NCBI GenBank assembly: GCA_024803745.1
Contig: JANJXV010001770.1
Span: 1-64,000, forward strand
Source: Megascapheus bottae
Taxonomy: Eukaryota > Chordata > Mammalia > Rodentia > Geomyidae
Direction of reading: 5' to 3'
Length of the DNA stretch: 64,000 nucleotides
Position 1 is the first letter of the stretch. Each line of letters begins with the position of its first letter. Of the stretch, positions 11,501 through 23,040 are shown in pieces. Under the pieces are notes generated by a model. That model saw nothing but the letters and a program-made list of their open reading frames with translations, was not told the origin of the DNA and did no database searches. The position numbers and the translations under genes are program-made.

Positions 11501-12753
11501 GAATGGAGATGTGTGAAGTCACAGAATGGAGGTGTGTGAAGTCAGAATGGAGGCGTGTAAAGTCATAGAATGGAGGTGTGTGAAGTCATAGAATGGAGGT
11601 GTGTGAAGTCACAGAATGGAGGTGTGTGAAGTCCCAGAATGGAGGTGTGTGAAGCCACGGAATGGAGGTGTGTGAAGCCAAAATGGAGGTGTGTGAAGTC
11701 AGAGAATGGAGGTGTGTGAGTCATAGAATTGAAGTGTGTGAAGTCACAGAATGGAGGTGTGTGAAGTCACAGAATGGAGGTGTGTGAAGTCACAGAATGG
11801 AGATGTGTGAAGTCACAGAATGGAGGTGTGTGAAGTCAGAATGGAGGTGTGTGAAGTCATAGAATGGAGTTGTGTGAAGTCAGAATGGTGGTGTGTGAAG
11901 TCATAGAATGGACGTATGTGAAGTCACAGAATTCAGGTGTGTGAAGTCATAGAATGGAGGTGTGTGAAGTCACATAATGGAGGTGTGTGAAGTTCTAGAA
12001 TGGAGGTGTGTGAAGTCACAGAATTGAGGTGTGTGAAGTGATAGAATGGAGGTGTGTAAAGTCACAGAATGGAGGTGTGTGAAGTCAGAATGGAGGTGTG
12101 TGAAGTCACAGAATGGAGGTGTGTGAAGTCAGCAAATGGAGGTGTGTGAAGTCAGAGAATATAGGTGTGTGAAGTCACAGAATGGAGGTGTGTGAAGTCA
12201 TAGATTGGAGGTGTGTGAAGTCAGAATGGAGGTTTGTGAAGTCATAGAATGGACGTGTGTGAAGTCACAGAATTGAGGTGTGTGAAGTCATAGAATGTAG
12301 GTGAGTGAAGTCATAGAATGGAGGCATGTGAAGTCCGAATGGAGATGTGTGAAGACAGAATGGAGGTGTGTGAAGTCATAGAATGAATGTTTTTGAAGTA
12401 AGAATGGAGGTGTGTAAAGTGACAGAATGGAGGTGTGTGAAGTCACAGAATGGAGGTGTGTGAAATCACAGAATGGAGTTTTGTGAAGTCATAGAATGGA
12501 GGTGTGTGAAGTCACAGAATTGAGGTGTGTGAAGTCACAGAATTGAGGTGTGTAAAGTCACAGAATGGAGGTGTGTGAGTCAGAGAATGGAGGTGTGTGA
12601 AGTCATAGAATGGAAGTCTGTGAAGTCACAGAATTGAGGTGTGTGAAGTCACAGAATGGAGGTATGTGAAGTCACAGAATGGAAGTGTCTGAAGTCATAG
12701 AATGGAGGTTTGTGAAGTCACAGAATGGAGGTGTGTGAAGTCACAGAATGGAG
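8517..12753 (+). repeat. HOR-A copy 3 (4,237 bp)
   Basis: This is the third consecutive HOR-A copy, with markers at 8,517 and 11,361 (hybrid monomers) and 9,577 (GATGACAC), each 4,237 bp downstream of its counterpart in copy 2. Private changes include GAACTCATAG near 8,990 (GAAGTCATAG elsewhere), GTCATATAATGG near 9,849 and GGCGTGTAAAG near 11,553. Near 12,555 it reads GTAAAGTCACAG where copies 1 and 2 read GTAAAGGCACAG. Marker order and the low number of differences show that copies 1-3 arose by recent tandem duplication of the whole unit, not by independent drift of the 23-bp monomers. Confidence 0.92.
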
Positions 12754-13979
12754 CCAAAATGGAGGTGTGTGAAGTCACAGAATGGAGATGTGTGAAGTCA
12801 CAGAATGGAGGTGTGTGAAGTCAGAATGGAGGTGTGTGAAGTCATAGAATGGAGTTGTGTGAAGTCATAGAATGGAGGTGTGTGAAGTCACATAATGGAG
12901 GTGTGTGAAGTTCTAGAATGGAGGTGTGTGAAGTCACAGAATTGAGGTGTGTGAAGTGATAGAATGGAGGTGTGTGAAGTCACAGAATGGAGGTGTGTGA
13001 AGTCAGAATGGAGGCGTGTGAAGTCATAGAATGGAGGTGTGTGAAGTCATAGAATGGTGGTGTGTGAAATCATAGAATGGAGGTGTGTGAAGTTCTAGAA
13101 TGGAGGTTTGTGAAGTCACAGAATGGAACTGTGTGAAGTCATAGAATGGAGGTGTGTGAAGTCACAGAATGGAGGTGTATGAAGTCATAGAATGGAGGTG
13201 TGTGAAGTCACAGAATTGAGGTGTGTGAAGTCAGAGTATTGAGGTTTGTGAAGTCACAGAAAGGAGGTGTGTGAAATCAGAGAATGGAGGTGTGTGAAGT
13301 CATAGAATGGAAGTCTGTGTAGTCACAGAATTGAGGTGTGTGAAGTCATAGAATGGAGTTGTGTGAAGTCAAACAGGAGGTGTGTGAAGTCAGAATGGAG
13401 GTCTGTGAAGTCACAGAGTGGAGGTGTGTGAAGTCTCAGATGGACATGTGTTAAGTCATAGAACGGAGGATTGTGAAGTCATAGAATGGAGGTGTGTGAA
13501 GTCATAGAATGGATGTTTTTGAAGTAAGAATGGAGGTGTGTTAATTCATAGAATGGATGTGTGTGAAGTCACAGAATGGAGATGTGTGAAGTCACAGACT
13601 GGAGGTGTGTGAAATCACAGAATGGAGGAGTATGAAATCACAGAATGGATTTGTGTGAAGTCACAGAATGAAGGTGTGTGAAATCATAGAATGGAGGTCT
13701 GTGAAGTGAAAATGGAAGTGTGTGATGACACAATTGAGGAATATGAAGTCACAGATTGGAGGTGTGTGAAGTCAAAATGGAGGTGTGTGAAGTCACAGAA
13801 TGGAGGTTTGTGAAGTCACAGAATGAACGTGTGTGAAGTCAAATTGGAGGTTTGTGAAGTCTCTAAATTGAGGTGTGTGAAGTCATAGATTGGAGGTTTG
13901 TGAAGTCATAGAATGGAGGTGTGTGAAGTCACAGAATGGAGGTGTGTGAAGTCATAGAATGGAGGTGTGTGAAGTCACA
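12754..13979 (+). repeat. HOR-A copy 4, truncated, with 90-bp internal deletion
   Basis: This begins like the other HOR-A copies (hybrid monomer CC at 12,754; GATGACAC at 13,724) but the spacing from copy 3 falls to 4,147 bp. The missing 90 bp is four monomers (21+23+23+23), lost near 12,860 between two identical GGAGTTGTGTGAAGT monomers that remain as one. The copy then stops matching at about 13,979. Where copy 3 reads GTCACAATGGAG, this copy reads GTCACAGAATGG and continues with sequence that lies about 1.08 kb further along the HOR. The break is best placed at 13,960-13,980 because flanking monomers are identical. Confidence 0.85.
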
Positions 13980-14650
13980 GAATGGAGGTGTGTGAAGTCA
14001 TAGAATGGAGGTTTGTGAAGTCACAGAATTGATTTGTGTGTGAAGTCAGAGAATTGAGGTGTGTGAAGTCACTGAAAGGAGGTGTGTGAAATCAGAAAAT
14101 GGAGGTGTGTGAAGTCATAGAATGGAAGTCTGTGAAGTAACAGAATTGAGGTGTGTGAAGTCATAGAATGGAGGTGTGTGAAGTCACAGAAGGGAGGTGT
14201 GTGAAGTCATAGAATGGAGGTGTGTGAAGTCCCAGAATGGACGTGTGTGAAGTCACAGAATGGAGGTGTGTGAAGCCAAAATGGAGGGGTGTGAAGTCAT
14301 AGAATGGAGGTGTGTGAAGTCAGACAAGGAAGGTGTGTGAAGTCACAGAATGGATGTGTCTGAAGTCATAGAATGGAGGTGTGTAAAGTCACAGAATGGA
14401 GGTGTGTGAAGTCACAGAATGGAGCCAAAATGGAGGTGTGTGAACTCATAGATTGGAGGTGTGTGAAGTCAGAGAATGGAGTTGTGTGAGTCATAGAATT
14501 GAAGTGTGTGAAGTCACAGAATGGAGGTGTGTGAAGTCATAGAATGGAAGTGTGTGAAGTTACAGAATGGAGATGTGTGAAGTCACAGAATGGAGGTGTG
14601 TGAAGTCAGAATGGAGGTGTGTGAAGTCATAGAATGGAGTTGTGTGAAGT
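13980..14650 (+). repeat. HOR-A-derived segment after a ~1.08-kb deletion junction
   Basis: This stretch matches HOR-A from about 10,916 onward: GATTTGTG at 14,031 versus 10,967, and hybrid monomer at 14,425 versus 11,361, both 3,064 bp apart. Just upstream the offset to copy 3 is 4,147 bp, so 1,083 bp (about 47 monomers) is missing at the junction. It carries GTCACTGAAAGG near 14,072 and CTCATAGATTGG near 14,448, variants seen again only in the copy near 25.58-25.95 kb. That links the two as one ancestral segment. The downstream edge, at about 14,610-14,650, passes into the B block. Confidence 0.8.
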
Positions 14651-15720
14651 CATAGAATGGAGGTGAGTGAAGTCACATAATGGAGGTGTGTGAAGTTCTA
14701 GAATTGAGGTGTGTGAAGTCATAGAATGGAGGTGTGTGAAGTCACAGAATTGAGGTGTGTGAAGTCATAGAATGGAGGTGTGTGAAGTCACAGATTGGAG
14801 GTATGTGAAGTCAGAATTGAGGAGTGTGAAGTTATAGAATGGAGGTGTGTGAAGTCATAGAATGGAGGTGTGTGAAGTGACAGAATGGAGGTGCGGGAAG
14901 TCCCAGAATGGAGGTGTGTGAAGTCACGGTATGGAGGTGTGTGAAGCCAAAATGGAGGTGTGTGAAGTCATAGAATGGAAGTGTGTGAAGTCAGAGAATG
15001 GAGGTGTGTTAGTCATAGAATTGAAATGTGTGAAGTCACAGAATGGAGGTGTGTGAAGTCATGGAATGGAGGTGTGTGAAGTCAAAAAGGAGGTGTGTGA
15101 AGTCAGAATGGAGGTCTGTGAAGTCACAGAATGGAGGTTTGTGAAGTCACAGATGGACATGTGTTAAGTTATAGAACAGAGGTGTGTGAAGTCATACAAT
15201 GGAGGCTTGTGAATTCAGAATGGAGATGTGTGAAGTCAGAATGGAGGTGTGTGAAGTCATCGAATGGATGTTTTTCAAATAAGAATTGAGGTGTGTAAAG
15301 TCATAGAATGGAGGTGTGGGAAATCACAGAATGGAGGTGTGTGAAGTCACAGAATGGAGGTGTGTGAAGTCACAAAATGGAGGTGTGTGAATTCACAGAA
15401 TGGAGGTGTGTGAAATCACAGAATGGAGGCATGTGAAGTCACAGAATTAAGGTGTGTGAAATCATAGAATGGAGGTGTGGGAAGTCAAAATGGAAGTGCG
15501 TGATGACACAATTGAGGAATGTGAAGTCACAGAAAGGAGGTGTGTGAAGTCAAAATGGAGGTGTGTGAAGTCACAGAATGCAGGTATGTGAAGTCACAGA
15601 ATGAAAGTGTGTGAAGTCAAAATGGAGGTTTGTGAAGTCTCTGAGTTGAGGTGTGTGAAGTCAAAGATTGGTGGTGTGTGAAGTCATAGAATGGAGGTGT
15701 GTGAAGTCACAGAATGGAGT
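14651..15720 (+). repeat. B segment, first copy (~1.07 kb)
   Basis: This divergent set of monomers is inserted between two HOR-A stretches. Diagnostic monomers are GAGGTGAGTGAAG near 14,662, GTGCGGGAAGTCCCAG near 14,892, GTGTTAGTCATAG near 15,007, ATGTTTTTCAAATAAG near 15,268 and the GTGCGTGATGACAC form of the GATGACAC monomer (15,502). The same ordered set recurs near 26.15-27.23, 29.5-30.6, 40.0-41.0 and 47.9-48.9 kb, and most of it in every unit after 52.3 kb. At about 15,720 the sequence switches abruptly back to HOR-A with the GTCAAACAGGAGG monomer. Confidence 0.8.
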
Positions 15721-18700
15721 TGTGTGAAGTCAAACAGGAGGTGTGTGAAGTCAGAATGGAGGTCTGTGAAGTCACAGAGTGGAGGTGTGTGAAGTCTCAG
15801 ATGGACATGTGTTAAGTCATATAACGGAGGATTGTGAAGTCATAGAATGGAGGTGTGTGAAGTCATAGAATGGATGTTTTTGAAGTAAGAATGGAGGTGT
15901 GTTAATTCATAGAATGGATGTGTGTGAAGTCACAGAATGGAGATGTGTGAAGTCACAGACTGGAGGTGTGTGAAGCCACGGAATGGAGGTGTGTGAAGTG
16001 AAAATGGAAGTGTGTGATGACACAATTGAGGAATATGAAGTCACAGATTCGAGGTGTGTGAAGTCAAAATGGAGGTGTGTGAAGTCACAGAATGGAGGTT
16101 TGTGAAGTCACAGAATGAACGTGTGTGAAGTCAAATTGGAGGTTTGTGAAGTCTCTAAATTGAGGTGTGTGAAGTCATAGATTGGAGGTTTGTGAAGTCA
16201 TAGAATGGAGGTGTGTGAAGTCACAGAATGGAGGTGTGTGAAGTCATAGAATGGAGGTGTGTGAAGTCACAATGGAGATGTGTGAAGTCATAGAATGGAG
16301 GTGTGTGAAGTTAGAAAATGGAGGTGTGTGAAGTCAGAGAATATAGGTGTGTGAAGTCACAGAATGGAGGTGTGTGAAGTCATAGAATGGAGGTGTGTGA
16401 AGACATAGAATGGAGTTGTGTTAGGTCATAGAACAGATATTTGTGAAGTCATAGATTGGAGGTGTGTGAAGTCAGAATGGAGGTGTGTGAAGTCATAGAA
16501 TGGACGTGTGTGAAGTCACAAAATGGAGGTGTGTGAAGTCATAGAATGTAGGTGTGTGAAGTCATAGAATGGAGGTGTGTGAAGTCAAAAAGGCGGTGTG
16601 TGAAGTCAGAATGGAGGTCTGTGAAGTGACAGAATGGACGTGTGTGAAGTCACAGATGGACATGTGTTAAGTCAAAGAACGGAGGTGTGTGAACTCATAG
16701 AATGGAGGACTGTGAAGTCAGAATGGAGATGTGTGTAGTCAGAATGGAGGTGTGTGAAATCATACAATGGATGCTTTTGAAATACGAATGGAGGTGTGTA
16801 AAATCATAGAATGGAGGTGTGTGAAGTCACAGAATGGAGGTATGTGAAGTCACAGAATGGAGGTGTGTGAAGTCACAGAATGGAGGTGTGTGAAGTCATA
16901 GAATGGAGGTTTGTGAAGTCACAGAATGGAGGTCTGTAAAGTCAGAATGGAGGAGTGTGAAGTCATAGAATGGAGGTGTGTGAAATCATAGAATGGAGGT
17001 GTGTGAAATCATAGAATGGAGGTGTGTGAAGCTCTAGAATGGAGGTGTGTGAAGTCATAGAATGGAGGTGTGTGAAGTCAAAGAATGGAGATGTGTGAAG
17101 TCAGAATGGAGGTGTGTGAAGTCATAGAATGGAGTTGTGTGATGTCAGAATGGAGGTGTGTGAAGTCATAGAATGGACGTATGTGAAGTCACAGAATTCA
17201 GGTGTGTGAAGTCATAGAATGGAGGTGTGTGAAGTCATAGAAAGGAGGTGTGTGAAGTCACATAATGGAGGTGTGTGAAGTTCTAGAATGGAGGTGTGTG
17301 AAGTCACAGAAGTGAGGTGTGTGAAGAGATAGAATGGAGGTGTGTGAAGTCACAGAATGGAGGTGTGTGAAGTCATAGAATGGAGGTTTGTGAAGTCACA
17401 GAATTGATTTGTGTGTGAAGTCAGAGAATTGAGGTGTGTGAAGTCACAGAAAGGAGGTGTGTGAAATCAGAAAATGGAGGTGTGTTAAGTCATAGAATGG
17501 AAGTCTGTGAAGTAACAGAATTGAGGTGTGTGAAGTCATAGAATGGAGGTGTGTGAAGTCACAGAAGGGAGGTGTGTGAAGTCATAGAATGGAGGTGTGT
17601 GAAGTCCCAGAATGGAGGTGTGTGAAGTCACAGAATGGAGGTGTGTGAAGCCAAAATGGAGGGGTGTGAAGTCATAGAATGGAGGTGTGTGAAGTCAGAC
17701 AAGGAAGGTGTGTGAAGTCACAGAATGGATGTGTCTGAAGTCATAGAATGGAGGTGTGTAAAGTCACAGAATGGAGGTGTGTGAAGTCACAGAATGGAGC
17801 CAAAATGGAGGTGTGTGAACTCATAGAATGGAGGTGTGTGAAGTCAGAGAATGGAGTTGTGTGAGTCATAGAATTGAAGTGTGTGAAGTCACAGAATGGA
17901 GGTGTGTGAAGTCATAGAATGGAAGTGTGTGAAGTTACAGAATGGAGATGTGTGAAGTCACAGAATGGAGGTGTGTGAAGTCAGAATGGAGGCGTGTGAA
18001 GTCATAGAATGGAGGTGTGTGAAGTCATAGAATGGAGGTGTGTGAAGTCACAGAATGGAGGTGTGTGAAGTCCCAGAATGGAGGTGTGTGAAGCCACGGA
18101 ATGGAGGTGTGTGAAGCCAAAATGGAGGTGTGTGAAGTCAGAGAATGGAGGTGTGTGAGTCATAGAATTGAAGTGTGTGAAGTCACAGAATGGAGGTGTG
18201 TGAAGTCACAGAATGGAGGTGGGTGAAGTCACAGAATGGAGATGTGTGAAGTCACAGAATGGAGGTGTGTGAAGTCAGAATGGAGGTGTGTGAAGTCATA
18301 GAATGGAGTTGTGTGAAGTCAGAATGGTGGTGTGTGAAGTCATAGAATGGACGTATGTGAAGTCACAGAATTCAGGTGTGTGAAGTCATAGAATGGAGGT
18401 GTGTGAAGTCACATAATGGAGGTGTGTGAAGTTCTAGAATGGAGGTGTGTGAAGTCACAGAATTGAGGTGTGTGAAGTGATAGAATGGAGGTGTGTTAAG
18501 TCACAGAATGGAGGTGTGTGAAGTCAGAATGGAGGTGTGTGAAGTCACAGAATGGAGGTGTGTGAAGTCAGCAAATGGAGGTGTGTGAAGTCAGAGAATA
18601 TAGGTGTGTGAAGTCACAGAATGGAGGTGTGTGAAGTCATAGATTGGAGGTGTGTGAAGTCAGAATGGAGGTTTGTGAAGTCATAGAATGGACGTGTGTG

Positions 18701-20788
18701 AAGTCACAGAATTGAGGTGTGTGAAGTCATAGAATGTAGGTGAGTGAAGTCATAGAATGGAGGCATGTGAAGTCCGAATGGAGATGTGTGAAGACAGAAT
18801 GGAGGTGTGTGAAGTCATAGAATGAATGTTTTTGAAGTAAGAATGGAGGTGTGTAAAGTGACAGAATGGAGGTGTGTGAAGTCACAGAATGGAGGTGTGT
18901 GAAATCACAGAATGGAGTTTTGTGAAGTCATAGAATGGAGGTGTGTGAAGTCACAGAATTGAGGTGTGTGAAGTCACAGAATTGAGGTGTGTAAAGTCAC
19001 AGAATGGAGGTGTGTGAGTCAGAGAATGGAGGTGTGTGAAGTCATAGAATGGAAGTCTGTGAAGTCACAGAATTGAGGTGTGTGAAGTCACAGAATGGAG
19101 GTATGTGAAGTCACAGAATGGAAGTGTCTGAAGTCATAGAATGGAGGTTTGTGAAGTCACAGAATGGAGGTGTGTGAAGTCACAGAATGGAGCCAAAATG
19201 GAGGTGTGTGAAGTCACAGAATGGAGATGTGTGAAGTCACAGAATGGAGGTGTGTGAAGTCAGAATGGAGGTGTGTGAAGTCATAGAATGGAGTTGTGTG
19301 AAGTTAGAATGGAGGTGTGTGAAGTCATAGAATGGACGTATGTGAAGTCACAGAATTCAGGTGTGTGAAGTCATAGAATGGAGTTGTGTGAAGTCATAGA
19401 ATGGAGGTGTGTGAAGTCACATAATGGAGGTGTGTGAAGTTCTAGAATGGAGGTGTGTGAAGTCACAGAATTGAGGTGTGTGAAGTGATAGAATGGAGGT
19501 GTGTGAAGTCACAGAATGGAGGTGTGTGAAGTCAGAATGGAGGCGTGTGAAGTCATAGAATGGAGGTGTGTGAAGTCATAGAATGGTGGTGTGTGAAATC
19601 ATAGAATGGAGGTGTGTGAAGTTCTAGAATGGAGGTTTGTGAAGTCACAGAATGGAACTGTGTGAAGTCATAGAATGGAGATGTGTTAAGTCACAGAATG
19701 GAGGTGTATGAAGTCATAGAATGGAGGTGTGTGAAGTCACAGAATTGAGGTGTGTGAAGTCAGAGTATTGAGGTTTGTGAAGTCACAGAAAGGAGGTGTG
19801 TGAAATCAGAGAATGGAGGTGTGTGAAGTCATAGAATGGAAGTCTGTGTAGTCACAGAATTGAGGTGTGTGAAGTCATAGAATGGAGTTGTGTGAAGTCA
19901 AACAGGAGGTGTGTGAAGTCAGAATGGAGGTCTGTGAAGTCACAGAGTGGAGGTGTGTGAAGTCTCAGATGGACATGTGTTAAGTCATAGAACGGAGGAT
20001 TGTGAAGTCATAGAATGGAGGTGTGTGAAGTCATAGAATGGATGTTTTTGAAGTAAGAATGGAGGTGTGTTAATTCATAGAATGGATGTGTGTGAAGTCA
20101 CAGAATGGAGATGTGTGAAGTCACAGACTGGAGGTGTGTGAAATCACAGAATGGAGGAGTATGAAATCACAGAATGGATTTGTGTGAAGTCACAGGATGA
20201 AGGTGTGTGAAATCATAGAATGGAGGTCTGTGAAGTGAAAATGGAAGTGTGTGATGACACAATTGAGGAATATGAAGTCACAGATTGGAGGTGTGTGAAG
20301 TCAAAATGGAGGTGTGTGAAGTCACAGAATGGAGGTTTGTGAAGTCACAGAATGAACGTGTGTGAAGTCAAATTGGAGGTTTGTGAAGTCTCTAAATTGA
20401 GGTGTGTGAAGTCATAGATTGGAGGTTTGTGAAGTCATAGAATGGAGGTGTGTGAAGTCACAGAATGGAGGTGTGTGAAGTCATAGAATGGAGGTGTGTG
20501 AAGTCACAATGGAGATGTGTGAAGTCATAGAATGGAGGTGTGTGAAGTTAGAAAATGGAGGTGTGTGAAGTCAGAGAATATAGGTGTGTGAAGTCACAGA
20601 ATGGAGGTGTGTGAAGTCATAGAATGGAGGTGTGTGAAGACATAGAATGGAGTTGTGTTAGGTCATAGAACAGATATTTGTGAAGTCATAGATTGGAGGT
20701 GTGTGAAGTCAGAATGGAGGTGTGTGAAGTCATAGAATGGACGTGTGTGAAGTCACAAAATGGAGGTGTGTGAAGTCATAGAATGTAG
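15721..20788 (+). repeat. HOR-A block 2 (one full period plus partial)
   Basis: HOR-A resumes at its GTCAAACAGGAGG monomer (compare about 749 in copy 1). GATGACAC monomers at 16,016 and 20,253 are exactly 4,237 bp apart, and hybrid monomers fall at 17,800 and 19,193. About 100 bp is missing near 15,975, where CACAGACTGG runs into CCACGGAATGG. Private changes include GGTGGGTGAAG near 18,221 and GATGTGTTAAG near 19,680. The block ends at about 20,785, where GAATGTAGGTGTG changes to GGGAAGTCCCAG, the start of the C segment. Confidence 0.85.
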
Positions 20789-23040
20789 GTGTGGGAAGTC
20801 CCAGAATGGAGGTGTGTGAAGTCACGGAATGGATTTGTGTGAAGCCAAAATGGAGGTGTCTGAAGTCATAGAATGGAGGTGGGTGAATTCAGAGAATGGA
20901 GCTGTGTTAGTCTTAGAATTGAAATGTGTGAAGTCACAGAATAGAGGTGTGTGAAGTCATGGAATGGAGGTGTGTGAAGTCAAAAAGGAGGTGTGTGAAG
21001 TCCGAATGGAGGTCTGTGAAGTCATAGAATGGAGGTTTGTGAAGTCACAGATGGACATGTGTTAAGTGATAGAACGGAGGTGTGTGAAGTCATAGAATGG
21101 AGGCGTGTGAAGTCATAGAATGGAGGTGTGTGAAGTCATAGAATGGAGGTGTGTGAAGTCACAGAATGGAGGTGTGTGAAGTCACAGAATGGAGGTGTGT
21201 GAAGTCACGGAATGGAGGTGTGTGAAGTCACGGTATGGAGGTGTGTGAAGCCAAAATGGAGGTGTGTGAAGTCAGAGAATGGAGGTGTGTGAGTCATAGA
21301 ATTGAAGTGTGTGAAGTCACAGAATGGAGGTGTGTGAAGTCACAGAATGGAGGTGTGTGAAGTCACAGAATGGAGATGTGTGAAGTCACAGAATGGAGGT
21401 GTGTGAAGTCAGAATGGAGGTGTGTGAAGTCATAGAATGGAGTTGTGTGAAGTCAGAATGGTGGTGTGTGAAGTCATAGAATGGACGTATGTGAAGTCAC
21501 AGAATTCAGGTGTGTGAAGTCATAGAATGGAGGTGTGTGAAGTCACATAATGGAGGTGTGTGAAGTTCTAGAATGGAGGTGTGTGAAGTCACAGAATTGA
21601 GGTGTGTGAAGTGATAGAATGGAGGTGTGTTAAGTCACAGAATGGAGGTGTGTGAAGTCAGAATGGAGGTGTGTGAAGTCACAGAATGGAGGTGTGTGAA
21701 GTCAGAAAATGGAGGTGTGTGAAGTCAGAGAATATAGGTGTGTGAAGTCACAGAATGGAGGTGTGTGAAGTCATAGATTCGAGGTGTGTGAAGTCAGAAT
21801 GGAGGTTTGTGAAGTCATAGAATGGACGTGTGTGAAGTCACAGAATTGAGGTGTGTGAAGTTATAGAATGTAGGTGAGTGAAGTCATAGAATGGAGGCAT
21901 GTGAAGTCCGAATGGAGATGTGTGAAGACAGAATGGAGGTGTGTGAAGTCATAGAATGAATGTTTTTGAAGTAAGAATGGAGGTGTGTAAAGTGACAGAA
22001 TGGAGGTGTGTGAAGTCACAGAATGGAGGTGTGTGAAATCACAGAATGGAGGTGTGTGAAGTCACAGAATTGAGGTGTGTAAAGTCACAGAATGGAAGTG
22101 TGTGAGTCAGAGAATGGAGGTGTGTGAAGTCATAGAATGGAAGTCTGTGAAGTCACAGAATTGAGGTGTGTGAAGTCACAGAATGGAGGTATGTGAAGTC
22201 ACAGAATGGAAGTGTCTGAAGTCATAGAATGGAGGTTTGTGAAGTCACAGAATGGAGGTGTGTGAAGTCACAGAATGGAGCCAAAATGGAGGTGTGTGAA
22301 GTCACAGAATGGAGATGTGTGAAGTCACAGAATGGAGGTGTGTGAAGTCAGAATGGAGGTGTGTGAAGTCATAGAATGGAGTTGTGTGAAGTCAGAATGG
22401 AGGTGTGTGAAGTCATAGAATGGACGTATGTGAAGTCACAGAATTCAGGTGTGTGAAGTCATAGAATGGAGTTGTGTGAAGTCATAGAATGGAGGTGTGT
22501 GAAGTCACATAATGGAGGTGTGTGAAGTTCTAGAATGGAGGTGTGTGAAGTCACAGAATTGAGGTGTGTGAAGTGATAGAATGGAGGTGTGTGAAGTCAC
22601 AGAATGGAGGTGTGTGAAGTCAGAATGGAGGCGTGTGAAGTCATAGAATGGAGGTGTGTGAAGTCATAGAATGGTGGTGTGTGAAATCATAGAATGGAGG
22701 TGTGTGAAGTTCTAGAATGGAGGTGTGTGAAGTCACAGAATGGAACTGTGTGAAGGCATAGAATGGAGGTGTGTGAAGTCACAGAATGGAGGTGTATGAA
22801 GTCATAGAATGGAGGTGTGTGAAGTCACAGAATTGAGGTGTGTGAAGTCAGAGTATTGAGGTTTGTGAAGTCACAGAAAGGAGGTGTGTGAAATCAGAGA
22901 ATGGAGGTGTGTGAAGTCATAGAATGGAAGTCTGTGAAGTCACAGAATTGAGGTGTGGGAAGTTACAGAATGGAGGTGTGTGAAGTCACAGAAGGGAGGT
23001 GTGTGAAGTCATAGAATGGAGGTGTGTGAAGTCCCAGAAT
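20789..23040 (+). repeat. C segment, first of three copies
   Basis: This mosaic begins with GGGAAGTCCCAG and a GGATTTGTGTGAAGCC monomer (20,831), passes through a HOR-A-like stretch (hybrid monomer 22,281) and ends with the unusual step GTCCCAGAATGGATG near 23,033. The same order recurs at about 34.4 kb (offset 13,626 bp at both 20,831 and 22,281) and at about 42.3 kb (a further 7,872 bp). Compared with HOR-A it joins positions that are not adjacent there, so it is a recombined derivative. It shares GATTCGAGG near 21,777 with the third copy (43,275) but not the second. Confidence 0.8.

Noticed and set aside
13960..13990. Mobile-element insertion or excision scar at the HOR-A break
   Set aside because: There is no foreign sequence, terminal inverted repeat or target duplication; the joint is monomer to monomer and fits unequal exchange.
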